From Acrasis kona (taxonomy: Eukaryota; Heterolobosea; Eutetramitea; Acrasida; Acrasidae), in assembly GCA_026419775.2 (NCBI GenBank), contig JAOPGA020000496.1:117096-181095 (forward strand): 64,000 nt of DNA. The letters run 5' to 3'. Numbering within the stretch: position 1 is the stretch's first letter; every line of letters starts with the position of its first letter. The translations under genes and the position numbers were made by a program. This document shows positions 21,173 through 32,867 of the stretch, piece by piece. The notes under the pieces were generated by a model, which had not been told where the DNA came from, searched no databases, and was given only the letters and a program-made list of their open reading frames with translations.

Positions 21173-23488
21173 ATGGGTGTTGGTGGACTGGCCATAGTCG
21201 TGTCACAGGAAGGATTCAAACCACAAGAGATAAACTTGACTGATTTGGCTAAAAGAAGCAACAGGCCGGTCTCACTTGTTGTAGATATGAATAGCATCAT
21301 GTTCTCGCTATTCCTTAAAAGTGGATTTGATTCATACTCTGGTGGCGATTACGAACAACAACTTTTGTACCTAACACAGTTTCTTGAAAATGTCGAGAAA
21401 AGTGGTGTTCATTTAGTCCTAGTAATCGATGGTTGCACGCCAACCAAGAAAGAAAAAACTTACAAAGAACGGCGAGTGCGACAAGCAAAAGAATGTGCGA
21501 AGGTATTTTTTTTTAATAATATATGTTTCACTTTTAAATTAGGTTTTCGAGAAAGCTCAAATTTATCAAAAATACACTGCTACTACATTAAAGCCTTCAG
21601 AATTTTTTAAATACCTGTTCCTAATGGCAGCAAGACAATTTAAAAACATCACAATAATGTCTGCCCCTTTTGAAGCAGATCCATTGATGGCCAAAATAGC
21701 ACAGGAGAGGGTTGGTGGTCAGTTCAAACATATGGGTGTGGTAACTTCCGATTCTGATTTTATGATTTATGACTCTGCCGGATTGGTAGAGCCGAGTTGC
21801 TTCAAATCAATCAATTCCAATCCCCCTGAAACTATAATAAAAAGAGTTACACCAAAAATGGTAAGCAAAGCGCTCAATCTACCACATGTATCTGTAAGCG
21901 ACTTTTTGTGAACTTTCGTCTTATCCATTCCAAGATGCTACCACTTGTCGCTTGTCTATCCGGAAACGACTACTTCTCCAACCCAAGCGTATTCTACGTT
22001 AACATTGAAGCTAGAACAAAAGCACTTGAAGATCAAGTTCAAAGAAAAGAGCAACAAAATGGAAAAATAAACAAAAGAAAGAGAAGAGCAGAAAACTTTC
22101 CGGAGCCGAAAAACAAGAGGATAAAACTTGAAACTCCCATCACACCATCATTGGATTCAAACGAACCCGAAACAACATCCGAAGCGAAACAAACAATACC
22201 CGAAACAGATCAAACAAATCCCGTTGCAGAACACAAGAACAAAAAATATCAAAAACAAGAAAAGATGGATCGCAAAACAAAACTAAAGCTGGTGGCCAAT
22301 TTCGTTCGCGAATACTTTGAGACCAAAAACATCACGGTCGTTGGTACACAAGAAGCAAGAGACTTTTATAGTTCAATCTATAAATCAGAAGAGAAGGTCA
22401 ATGATCTCGTACATAACTTTGAGGAATACAATGTGGGAACGCTTCCTGACGATCACGATCACTTTGACTTTAAACATTTATTTAAAGATTACGTTCCGTT
22501 CAACCCATTTGGGTCCATCAAAGAGGAGGAAACGGCCTACGAGAAGAGAATGGACGATTTGTTGAAGCAATTTGCTGATCAAATGAAGATGTATGATTTA
22601 CATCATGAAGTTGTATTGCTAATGACTGCTCATTTAAATAAAATACAGGTCATGATGGATGACCAATTTGCACCATCTGATACAAATTTCATGTATGCTG
22701 AATTGAGAAAAAGATTTTATGTTTATTCATTCTTCCATGATGTCAATAACTCACGTGATGAGTTGACAATCACCGAACAATACGTGAGACGGACTCAATT
22801 CTGTCAAGATCAAATAACGGTGACCAGAAGCATGTTCAAGTCCATGTACGGATCTGAATATCCAAAGAATAAGCAATTAGACAAGAAAATAGAATTATTG
22901 AGAGTTTACAATGTGAGCAAGAGCAGTTATGATCAGCTGTGTGCTTTTCTAGAAGAAAAACTACCGAAGAAACACAATGTTAATTCTTTTGTAATTCTCA
23001 TTATCGTATTGAATTATATCTTTAGTTGTCACTCCATAGATGAACACTTTGCTCAGTGGGAGTATGAGTGCTTGATTGCTTCTTTTTGTTCCCCTGGAAA
23101 ATTACTCCCAGAGGGTAACCCTTTGACATGTCTTCTTGGTATTAAGCAGTATTGGCCCAGATCATTCGTAGCTCAAGAAGTTCAGGGTGTGTTTTTAGGT
23201 AGTAATCACTTGCAAATGGCATGTAGAATGGTTAATGGCTTGAAGATTTTTATGCAATACAACGGTTGGTTTGGTAATGCATTCGATTCAGAAGATATGG
23301 TTGGTAGTGTGTTGTTATTTAATGGTACAAAATTTGCCAAGATTTATAGAAAGGTATCACAACAAGCCAAGAGTAAAAATATCAAGAAGTTGAAAAGTGA
23401 TGAGACATACATTCGGTCAATATTGAAAAAAGCCCTTGAAATTGTTCGGGATGAATGCAAGGATTCTGAAGAAATACCACCAAAATAA
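21173..23488 (+). CDS. Asteroid-like protein with XPG/FEN1-type nuclease fold
   Basis: Exons 21173-21502, 21543-21887 and 21935-23488 (introns 40 and 47 bp) encode 742 residues. The start MGVGGLAIVVSQ and VVDMNSIMFSLF match the XPG N-region; LVLVIDGCTP follows. The internal region is marked by MSAPFEADPLMAKIA and MGVVTSDSDFMIYD, which carry acidic residues of the metal site, and by LPLVACLSGNDYF. This order is typical of the asteroid / PPAR-gamma coactivator group, whose members often lack full nuclease activity. A charged Lys/Glu linker (bases 22020-22280) and a long helical C-terminus follow. One 47-bp piece (22979-23025) looks exactly like an intron but must be translated to keep frame, giving an odd hydrophobic insert. 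Its biochemical role is unknown. Confidence 0.75.
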
Positions 23489-23623
23489 AATCAAAATATT
23501 GTACATGTAGTTGCAAGACGAGGGCAGTGGAACTCAAATAGAAGGATCGACGTCAATCATGAGCGGTGCACAAGTTCAAAAGTTCAATAAAACTTTATAA
23601 TTAGAAACCAAATTTTGATTTAT

Positions 23624-26600
23624 TCAACAAATTTCAATATCACACAGTTCTAGTTTATCATCTACCTTTTGTAACTCGCTCACGACCCAATCTCTTCTGT
23701 TTCTATATTCATTCTTAATAATACCAACAACAAACCCACCTGCACCCGCACCAATCATACAACTACCATGAGAGTACAGCTCTAACGCATCAAAAACATG
23801 CTTCATCTGATTTTGTGTCTCTGGCGACAAACACACATTCAATCTCTTCACCTCACTCAGCAATTCACCAATCAACTTGTACAGTGCTTCTTCCTCATCG
23901 TCATCAACTGGTTGTCCATCAGACAATCCATTAAAGCGATCAAACATTTGTTTAGTTACAATCTTCAGCTGAGCAAGTGCAGAAATTGTTTCCTCAACTC
24001 TAATCACATAATTCTCCACGACATTAGTGAGCACCATTTTCGCCATTCTTTGTTTACCAGTATAAATCACTATAAATCTGTTTCGTAAATCATGTTTTGG
24101 CTTTACCCTATCAATTCGATAATCATTTCCACCACTACTAACCAACGGTTGTGTTTGTATGAGTTTGATGCCACTAATGGCACCTCCTATCTGATCCTGC
24201 CAACCACCTCCCGTAGTAAGCATCTGCTCAATCGCCATCACTGCATCAAATTCCAAATTCACTTGAGCACAATCTTCTTCATTCAATAATGCTTTATCAT
24301 AATCCAAGTGATCATAAAAATCAATGTGATCGGATTTCAATAACAACTTGATCGCTTTCAAGCAAGCAAGAATCAATATGCTACTGGTACCCAATCCACT
24401 ACCATGTGGAACATCCGTAACCTCCGTAACAATCTCCAATCCTGATTTTAAATGTAAATGTACATTTTCCCAACAAATGTTTCTTTGATTCTTGATGATG
24501 CATAGCTTCGGGAACAATAAGAAACAAATCACAGCCTTATGAAGTGCAAAATCAGATCCGGGGTCATCATAGGTGAATAAATCGCTCGCTCTTATAACTT
24601 CCACCTGTGATGTGTTTGATCTTTCGATCATTTTGATTCGTATACATGGCTCTGGGATGTAACGTGCGTAGGCATTTACGGGATTTTTGTGATTGATTTT
24701 AATCGCCATGTTGAGCACCGTACCTCCCTCTACTAGACAATAAGGAGGTGTGTCGGTCCATCCACCTGCCAAGTTGATCCTGACGGGTAAGTTTACGTGC
24801 ACACATCGATCGTAGTTTTTATTCGATTCAAATGTGTAGGATAGTTGTTGATTGGTGAGTAAATCATAATTTAGAATTTCATGTGATGGATGATTAGAAG
24901 TACACGAGGAAATGTCTTGTTTGTCGATGAATGAGAGTAACATTAAATCTCTGAGCATGAGTTGAGATTTTAATTTGAAATTGATTTGTTGATGATGATT
25001 GGACGATTGGTAATCTAGACTACGAAGCATACGAACCTACAAATGTGAGGATTGGTGTGAAATGGACGCTTACTCTTTCTAATGCTGATTGTGAAAATGT
25101 GAATGATGATTTTTTAATGTGATGGTCGACTTGATTCATGAATGTGTCCAGATCAAACGCATCGTTCATCCATTTGGTGACGTTTATTTGTTTGATAAAT
25201 TGATCGGCACATTTAGCTGCAATCAACCGTGATGGTAATTTAATGTGCAAGTTATTGAGTAGATGATTATTATCTGCCAATTCAAGACACTGCTCGATGG
25301 ATAGTAACTGTGACGATGATTGTAAGCGATGGTTGTGATAAAGATGAAGAGCGTCCAAGAGACTACCGCTGGGTGTATCTGATGCGGAATATAATCTTGC
25401 GTTCCATAACGTTCTTTCGTTATCTTCTAAATGTGGCCACACTTGTGATGGTGTCAAATTAGTTTTCTTCATCCAATCCATCAGGGGTGCATTGAAAATG
25501 TTGATGTTTCTCCAATCACTCGATGGTTTGAAATCATCGTGAATACTAATCATGTGGGTGACGAATTTGAGTTTGCCATCAATGGATATTGATATAGTTT
25601 GCATGAACGTTCCTTCTTTAATGTGTAAAAGTTGAGTTAATTCTTCTACACTCGAATGCTGCAATAACTCATTGGTGTCCATTATAATGTTACTCAAGAT
25701 GCAAGAATCACCAATGTTGATCAAATCATGTGAGTCCACAATGATTGAATTATCAATCACAACATTTTTGGTATAATCTATAAAGAATTAGCGTACGTTA
25801 TGATGATTACTTACCATTCAGTAACACGAGAGATCTTAGACAATTCATTCCCATCTCATCGCCTTGTCGATGATTCACAACCGAAGAAGCACTTTTTGTA
25901 CCACGTAAATTAGCCAAGAATTCACTATCGCCCTTTGCACAAAAATGTTCAATATACTCTGGCATGGTTCCAATGTGATAAAACATACTTGGTACACATG
26001 CCAATACATGCATTGATGTACCGCGTAGTACATCAAAAAGTCCTTTGATGACTTTTGATTTTTGGTCATTCACAATTGTTGGTAGGTAATTGTCGTATGG
26101 ATCAGATCCAAGTGGTTGCAGAAAATGACCATAACAATCAATCTCAAAAGGAATGTCTAAATGATCCAGCGAAAACGAGATCAACTTTTTGGTCACATCA
26201 GGAAAGAAAAAGTAGGAACTATCAGTGAGTACCGTATCGGAATTAATGATGGCATTTTGCTCCTGCATTATCTTTTTTGATGGCTTATGAATGTATTTTT
26301 TACATTCGCAAAAGTCATTAGATGTCGCCAGTTCAGGTAGCACAAAAACACCATGCATTTGTCCAATCTCTATTGATGAAGGTTGTGCAAAGGCAACAAA
26401 CCCTTTGGGCACCATGCTTTTGACTACGAAATGTGAGTTTAAATTTTAATACCATTATTAAATACCCTTTTCTTCAACAAACTTGGTGTCGAAAAGTATA
26501 ATGTCGTCAGCACAAGTCACCATTACAACACCTTCTGCTTGTGCATTTTCTTGTACTGAAGACGACACACAGCAAAAGGATGCAAGTTTTAGTTCGAACA

Positions 26601-27071
26601 TTGACCAAAGTCTACCAGTGATATCACAGTATGGTATGGATGTGAATAATTTACCAGCCACCGCGTAGTGTGGTAGTCTTTTGGAGTGTCCGCCAGAAAA
26701 TATAAGTAATACTCTATCTGTCATTGTTAATTTGAGTTTGTTATGTGTTTACTTTTGTGCAAATCCTCCCCAAATCTCTCGTGGAGCACACGAAGAGCCA
26801 AAAGAGCACTACCACCAGGCCCATTCACTGGATGTTTTTCGTCGTGGTCATCGCTGATGACATCGTAGATGATCTCTCTGCCAGGCGCTGAGTACTTTGG
26901 TATTGATTTTTTTACATTTAAATGGAACAAGATTTGTTCTTTAAATGCTTTGCATTGGTTCTTGTTTCTTGCTGTAAGTATAATTATGTCCCAGGGAAAT
27001 GTACTATTGAGTAAACGCTCGTTGTACTCTTCTACAACATTTTGATAGAAGTCATCCAATCGTTTTGACAT
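23624..27071 (-). CDS. FKP: Bifunctional GDP-fucose pyrophosphorylase / L-fucokinase
   Basis: Exons are 27071-26753, 26717-26466, 26423-25815, 25777-25074 and 25036-23624; four introns of 35-42 bp, all in frame, give 1098 residues. The N-terminal half is the GDP-L-fucose pyrophosphorylase domain: GPGGSALLAL, IFSGGHSKRLPHYAVAGKLF and VAFAQPSSIEIGQMHGVFVL, as in animal FPGT. The C-terminal third is a GHMP kinase: LPVRINLAGGWTDTPPY, the ATP loop PHGSGLGTSSIL and a Gly-rich GAGAGGFV. Together they turn free L-fucose into fucose-1-phosphate and then GDP-fucose, the salvage route feeding fucosyltransferases. The domain order and length match plant FKP (about 1055 aa). A shared start region near 27071 is ATG (MSKRLDDF). 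Confidence 0.9.
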
Positions 27072-27760
27072 TGCTTGTGTTTGTAATCATCAATTTGATT
27101 GAGTTGATGAAATCCATAGTTGGACTTGTGGAGAGCTGACATACAAAACCGTAACCAAACCATTTCAACGCGCTGACCAAATATATGAACGCGTCAATTC
27201 CACTGATATATAGGCACCAAAAGACTCCTAAGTGAATGATTAGTTTTGAAGATGATAATGTATCACGGATAATCGAAAAGTTTAGACAAAACAACTTGAT
27301 TCGATTGTACACTCGGTAGCTAAATGAGAACTACATTAGATTTATTCAATAATTTTGCATTTATCGTATAGGAGGTTAGGTTAGACTATCACATCAATTC
27401 AATAATTTTAAGAAACTCCAACAGTAATTCTTACGTACTTGTACCAGCAGATCCGCCCATTGTGATCAATCACAAGAACAATAAAAGATATTTACAAAAT
27501 TCTCCTTCCAATTATAATCCGCTAAGTTTTTGATCCTGATTTTAACGCGTTGTGGTTATTGTGTCTGCTATTCACATTTGGTCGCCGTGACATGGACAGC
27601 TGAAGTTCTCTACTTCTATTACGCGGGTTATTTTTAATGTCCAATTTTGATGAAAAATAAACGCAGAATAAAAATAAAATCTATTTTTATTATATCTTTT
27701 GATATAAAAAAAGATCGCTAACCGAAGAGAAAAGCAACAAAAAACACAACAAACACAAAT
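27072..27760. other. Promoter-side intergenic region
   Basis: This lies between two divergent genes. No ORF of conviction is present. A minus-strand frame of 86 codons overlapping the fucose gene start has no coding character. On the minus strand a tiny ATG frame (MGGSAGTST, starting near 27462) is followed by a GTACGTAAG splice-like sequence but no acceptable second exon. The last about 130 bp are AT-rich and would be the promoter and A-rich leader of the highly codon-biased gene at 27761. Confidence 0.4.
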
Positions 27761-29089
27761 ATGCACCACAACAACGCAGTACCAGTCGCCCAGACCACCC
27801 AAACCACCGTCACCACCAAGACAACTGGTGTTCAACAACCAGTTGTTGCCGCCCCAGTCACCAACGTCATCCAAAAGGATGCTGTTGTCACCAACGTTGT
27901 AGACAAGGCAGTTCTAGGAAACATCATTGAAAAACAAAACGTCGAAGTTGTGCACAAGCCAGTTGTACAAGAGATCCACGAACAAAAGATCATCGAATTA
28001 GAAAAGCAAAACATTGTTAAGAACGTACACCAAGACACCGTCGTCCAACGCGCCACCGACCAAACTCGCTATGAAGAGGTTGGCAACAGAGACTTGGAGG
28101 CCGAGAGATTGAGACTTGCCCAATTAAACGTTGCACAAGCACCAGTCGTCACCCGTCAAGCCGGTCAAACACACGAGGTCCGTCAAGGAGAAGTCGTCGC
28201 CCAAGTCGTTCGTCAAGAACACATTGAGCACCACGTTCAACCAGTCATCACTGAGGTTCGTGAACAGAACATTGTCAAGGAAGTCCTACACCCAGTTGTA
28301 CGTAAGGTACACGAGGAGACCATCATCAGAGAAGTCGGTGGCTCAACCGTTCCAATCGTCCAACAACAAAACGTTAACGTCGTCGGTACCACCCAAGGTA
28401 TCAACGCCAACAACGACTTGTTCTTGAGCTGGGAGAGAAACATGTACGGTGCTTACCAAAAGGACACCACTAACTGGAACAGAGAGAAGTGGTTGTTGGC
28501 CAACCCACAACCAGTAGGCTACAAACCAACCGGTTTCTTCAACCAATACCCATCTTTCAGCCAATACCACACCACTGTCAACGGTGTACCACTTTCAGGC
28601 CTAAACCAAACTCACTTGGGATGGGAGAGAAGCATGTACAGCGACTACGAGAAACACGGATCAAGCTGGAACAGAGAGTCATACCTAAAGACCAACCCAC
28701 AACCCGCTGGTTACCAACCAACTGGTTTCTTGAACCAATACCCAGCTTTCGGCCAATTCCACCACACCAACGTTGTTGAAGGTGGTAAGCTACCAAAGAA
28801 GCCAACTGACTTGAGCAAGGTCGACGGACCCATCAACCCAGTCGCCGTTGTCAACCCATCAGAGAACCTAAGACATCAACCAACTGATGGAACAGTCGTC
28901 CCAACCACAACTCTAGGTGAGGCCCCAGCCCACACTCATGAAGTATTAAAGGGAGCTGCAGCTGGTGCCGCCATTGGTTCAGTTGTACCAGTTGTAGGAA
29001 CAGTTGTTGGAGGTGTCATTGGTGCCATCGGAGGTGCCATCGCCAAGCAGAAGCACATCAAGGAAGGAACACACGCCTTCAAGGAATAA
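27761..29089 (+). CDS. Repeat-rich protein with alveolin/fungal-allergen-like V-H-E repeats and a glycine-zipper tail
   Basis: A 442-residue intronless protein. Residues 35-200 are short degenerate repeats of the type (I/L)xKQNI-VxxVHxxVVxxVHExxI, with alternating Val and charged residues, like the repeats of alveolins and of fungal stress or 'allergen' proteins. Residues about 220-335 hold two copies of a 64-residue-spaced module (W-E-R-x-M-Y ... N-P-Q-P-x-G-Y-x-P-T-G-F). The C-terminus has a glycine zipper (GAAAGAAIGSVVPVVGTVVG) followed by a Lys-rich end. Codons strongly favour C-ending and G-ending choices (AAC, CCA, GTC, AAG), unlike its neighbours, suggesting high expression. It is probably a structural or membrane-skeleton protein; this is inference. 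Confidence 0.8.
   Translation: MHHNNAVPVAQTTQTTVTTKTTGVQQPVVAAPVTNVIQKDAVVTNVVDKAVLGNIIEKQNVEVVHKPVVQEIHEQKIIELEKQNIVKNVHQDTVVQRATDQTRYEEVGNRDLEAERLRLAQLNVAQAPVVTRQAGQTHEVRQGEVVAQVVRQEHIEHHVQPVITEVREQNIVKEVLHPVVRKVHEETIIREVGGSTVPIVQQQNVNVVGTTQGINANNDLFLSWERNMYGAYQKDTTNWNREKWLLANPQPVGYKPTGFFNQYPSFSQYHTTVNGVPLSGLNQTHLGWERSMYSDYEKHGSSWNRESYLKTNPQPAGYQPTGFLNQYPAFGQFHHTNVVEGGKLPKKPTDLSKVDGPINPVAVVNPSENLRHQPTDGTVVPTTTLGEAPAHTHEVLKGAAAGAAIGSVVPVVGTVVGGVIGAIGGAIAKQKHIKEGTHAFKE
28421..28768 (+). repeat. Internal duplication inside the repeat protein, two copies 192 bp apart
   Basis: The conserved codons begin at tryptophan 28430 and again at 28622, a period of 64 codons. Both copies share W-E-R-(N/S)-M-Y, S/N-W-N-R-E, N-P-Q-P and Y-x-P-T-G-F-x-N-Q-Y-P. 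Confidence 0.85.
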
Positions 29090-29404
29090 ATTTTATATGT
29101 AGTTTTTTAAATTATTTTTGTTTCATTGTGTATGTCGTACCTTCCTCTCTTCTTGATGCATACAAAAATTTTGAAATACAGTTGTACAAGATCAGTTAAC
29201 TCACACAGACATCAATACTGGTAAATTTGTTACACAAAATGCTCCGCAAAGACAAATTGTTGCTGCATACGCTGTAGTTGGGTGAAGAAAGTGGAATATG
29301 ACAAATTCCTGGCATGGATAATTATAGAGCAGTACTTTTAAATAATTTCAAATAAAGCTTTTCGTAGGATGCGATTTATAAAAAAAATAAATTTAATGTA
29401 ACAT
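29090..29404. other. Intergenic 315 bp with possible decayed coding fragment
   Basis: Near 29165-29285 (+) there is an open stretch of about 40 codons without ATG that reads like protein (GKFVTQNAPQRQIVAAYAVV). A second short open stretch sits in another frame to about 29340. I could not join them by splice sites. They may be a gene remnant or chance. Poly-A-like AATAAA motifs near both neighbouring stops mark the two convergent 3' ends. Confidence 0.3.
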
Positions 29405-32400
29405 TTAATTTATTTCGTCGTCCCATATGAACTGATTACATTTGCTGGCGTCATTTGAGTTTTTAGGACATTTCCAAAATTTCCTTCCTTCATTGGCACC
29501 TTGTTTACAAGTCAGCTGTAAGCAAACCAGACCACAGTGACACTTGGGTGGTCTATTGTCCACGTTGTTTCTCCCTCTCTTTCCATACGCGTTATTATCA
29601 TGATTATAGGCTGGTTGATTATTACGCTGTTGTTGTTGTTGTGGCTGTGGTCTATACTCGAGTTGAGGTCGTTGCTGAATTTGTGGTCGCTGTTGTGCTG
29701 GTGGTGGACTATTTCTTCGTTGTCTATTAATCTGCACGCCGCCGCCATTACCACCGCCCACTGCTTCCATACCACTCCTCTGAATCAATTGTGCCAAATC
29801 ACTTTGATCGCAGAACACACAAGTGATGCGCTCAGGACCCACACTCTGAGGTGCTTGTCCATGATCGAATAAAAATCGAAGTTTATAAACCTTTCCTCTA
29901 TTTCTACAAGTATTACATTGCAAATTAGTCATCGTAATCTCCTTGGAAGTAGGCAACCACACCGAATGTTTACAATTGGGATAAGACTTACACCCCACAT
30001 ACACTTTATTAGTATTCGTAGTTCGTAACGTCATCGGACCGTTCTTACAAACATCACACTTGTCGGCAACCACATCTTCTCTTCTCTTTGTGGCCATTGG
30101 ACAATTCGCACTACAATTAAAACACCTAAAACCATTCACATAAGATTCACCATCATCCTGTTGAGGTGGATTCTTGAAGCAATAAGGACAAGTGGTGTGC
30201 GTCTTGTTTGTTTTTGGATTAAATATTTCCATGATTTGAAATTGACACAGTGGACAAGTGTGTTGATGAGGACGCAAGTCACCAGTGCGCGGCACGATAT
30301 GCCTCTTATCGCACCGATCACAAACCAACACTCTGTTCGTATCGCCCTGTGATTTCAAATCCATCATTTGCCCACAAGCACCACACCTGCTAAACCTTGC
30401 CTGCACCAGTTGAGCAGGCTGGCCATCATCTCCGAACGGTCTGAAGAATTTGGCAACATAGTTATCCAATATATTTGCCTTTCTGCTGACCTGCAAAAAC
30501 ACATTCTTGTACATTTCCAGATTAGATCGTAGCACTGCATCACGAGTCATCTCTCCTCTGCTAATGCACATCATATCCGATTCCATCTTGGCTCTCAAAT
30601 TGGGTTTTGCCAAATCGTATCCGATGGCATCGTATCCCTGCACGAGAGCCAATCCCAAATCAGTTGGTTCCAACGTATTGTTGGGTTCCTTCTTGATAAT
30701 GTAGCCGCGATTGTGAATGGTATCAATGTGTTGTGCCATGGTGGCATCGGTTCCGATTTGATTCTTGTCCATGAGCGACACCAAATCGCCCTCGTTAAGC
30801 AGAGGAGGCGCATGTGTCTTGCCTTGTTTCATGAGCAAACTGGTGGGTTTGAATCTCTCGTTGTCCACGAATACTGGAATGTTCTTATCCGTCCAATATT
30901 CGTACTTGTACACGTCAAGGTAGTTCTTTTCGGAAATCATCAATCCTTTACAATTGAATTCTTCGTTGGCAATGTTGATGGTGATGTTTGTTTCGTGACC
31001 AAGTGCATCCTTGCTGCAACAGGCTAGAAAGTGACGCACGATGAGTTCGTAGAGCTCCGCTGTTTTTCTTTCCACATTTCCGTTCAGGGCCTTGATGGGA
31101 TGGATGGGAGGATGAGCCTTGTCGTCAGAATTACCTGCTCTTGGTCTAAAGTACATGGTGCCGTCCACGATGCTGCTCGCGTAATCTCCATAATCTTGAT
31201 TTTGAACGTGTTCGTTTGCTAATGCTTTCAATTCCTCGTCGCTCATGGTGAATTTGTTGGTTTCGGTGCGTGGGTAGGATATGAATCCTTGATTGTATAA
31301 TTCTTCTGCTTTTTGCATGGTTTCGATTGCCGAGATGCGTAATTTTCTGGTGGCCAACAGTTGAAGGTTTACGGTGTGTAGTGGTAGTGGTTTCCATTTC
31401 TTTTTTTCTTTTTTTTGAATTTTGGTAACTACTGCTTCTCCATCATCCACGCACATTTCGTAAAGGACTAGACATGAGAGACGATCGAACAATCTTCCTC
31501 TTTTCCATTGGAATTCAGCAGTGGCTTTGTCCTGTCATGATTAAAGCGTGACGATGTACAATTTCATCTTACCTTGATGTGGGTGCACTGAATGTTCCAA
31601 AAATCTTGTGGTTCGAAATTCTTGATGCGAAGGTATCGCTGGACTACGAATCCTAGTGTTGGAAATTGACAGGGTCCATACGAAATGGGTTTCTCGGGCA
31701 TGCCAGCAAACTTTTCTTTTAATCTCATGGTCTGCCACCTTGTGAAGGCTGCTCCGATCCGAAGATCAATCTCTTGTCTGGCCTCGACAGCTTCTGAGTC
31801 CCTTTCATTTGGTGCGACTAGCGTTTCCATTGCTCTTGTCTTTGAACGTTAGGTTATAAATCAACGTAATGTGCTTACTATCGCTCTTTGTGTAAATTCT
31901 GAAAATCTTGCCCTGAGAATGCTCCCATCGCCTATACGTAAACGTCTGTTGGACCTACAACAGACTTGAATGACCTCGAAAGCAATGTTTTCTCCTTCGC
32001 GATCACAATCGAGCCATAAGATTAATTTGTCACATCTTGAGGCCTCCGCAGCTAATGTCTCTTCGATTAGCTTTTTAGTCTGGTTTGTGTTATCATTTAA
32101 TTCAATATAGTATACCTACCCCACCAACTTCTTTTTTTACAGGTGTATTTAAATCAAATAACACTGAGGGATCACAATTCCTCCACCCTTTGTACGGTTC
32201 TTCAAAATCAAGTTCCATTATGTGACCAATGACAGATGTTACAGCCATCGTAACTTGTTGTCCATTAAGCCGAAAATTGAATTCATATATGCGATTGTAT
32301 TGTGACCTCCCTGCTCTCTAACCAAAATCATAAATAAATACATGTGTTAACGTACGCCTTGCGGGAGTTGGTTGTTGTTTAATATTGCTGCAATCTTTCT

Positions 32401-32439
32401 CGCTGCATCGGGTTTCTCTGCAACATTCAGAACCCTCAT
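29405..32439 (-). CDS. TOP3: DNA topoisomerase III (alpha type)
   Basis: Exons are 32439-32356, 32317-32120, 32079-31879, 31839-31573 and 31531-29405, with four introns of 38-41 bp, all in frame; 958 residues. The Toprim start is RVLNVAEKPDAARKIA. The metal-binding LILWLDCDREGENIAFEV is intact, as are FTRWQTMRL and the active-site tyrosine in GFISYPRTET. The C-terminus carries several Cys4 zinc modules (SRCGACGQMMD, HTCPLCQFQIM, DKCDVCKNG), a Gln/Arg-rich disordered linker and a final GRF-type zinc finger (KCHCGLVCLQLTCKQGANEG). Topoisomerase III-alpha passes single strands and, with a RecQ helicase and RMI1, dissolves double Holliday junctions in the nucleus; mitochondrial forms also exist. 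No clear targeting signal is seen. Confidence 0.93.
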
Positions 32440-32521
32440 TCAAGGTTTGTCTGGAACTTCTTTTAAAAAATTGTAAAGGCTGTTGACTAGCAAAATTTAT
32501 CCGTTTCGTATCTCACGATGC

Positions 32522-32578
32522 GTGTCAGGAACTCACAAAAAAAACGATGCTGTTGACATTGTTTCTGCTACTCGCTTA
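32522..32578 (+). pseudogene. Duplicated 57-bp start of the 35.7-kb receptor gene
   Basis: These 57 bases match 35704-35760 with one difference. They include the leader, the A8 run, the ATG and the first codons of the signal peptide (M-L-L-T-(L/S)-F-L-L-L-A). The copy stops exactly where a TAGGGCTCC sequence begins, which creates an immediate stop codon. It is a truncated gene fragment, not an expressed gene. Confidence 0.85.
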
Positions 32579-32690
32579 GGGCTCCTAACGAAACACTTTC
32601 GCCATTTTAAACGAAAATAATTTTCATTGAAAGTCACTATTGAAACGAAAGCGAAAGAAAGAACAATTGAAAGAAAGCCGAAAGTTATTG

Positions 32691-32843
32691 AAAGTAAATG
32701 ATGTCAGAAAGAGGCAAGCGGACTAGTACTCTAGGGAAGCAACATGTGACATTTAAAAACAAAACAGAACATACTTCACAAAGTAAATCATGACAGAGAG
32801 AGGCAAGCAGACTAGTACTCTAGGGAAGCAACCTGTGACTTTC
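32691..32843. repeat. Two direct repeats of about 64 bp, 89 bp apart
   Basis: Copies at 32691-32754 and 32780-32843 share AAAGTAAAT(G/C)ATG, GAGGCAAGC and ACTAGTACTCTAGGGAAGCA. They lie just beyond the 3' end of the hAT remnant on the opposite strand and may be part of that element's subterminal region. Each copy contains a plus-strand ATG followed by a short open frame (RGK-TSTLGKQ); no function is known. Confidence 0.8.
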
Positions 32844-32867
32844 AATATTCAAAAAATTTATCAACCT

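Noticed and set aside
27052-27312. 86-codon minus-strand ORF upstream of the fucose gene
   Set aside because: Its frame overlaps the real start region, has low-complexity hydrophobic content and no match; it is likely promoter DNA.
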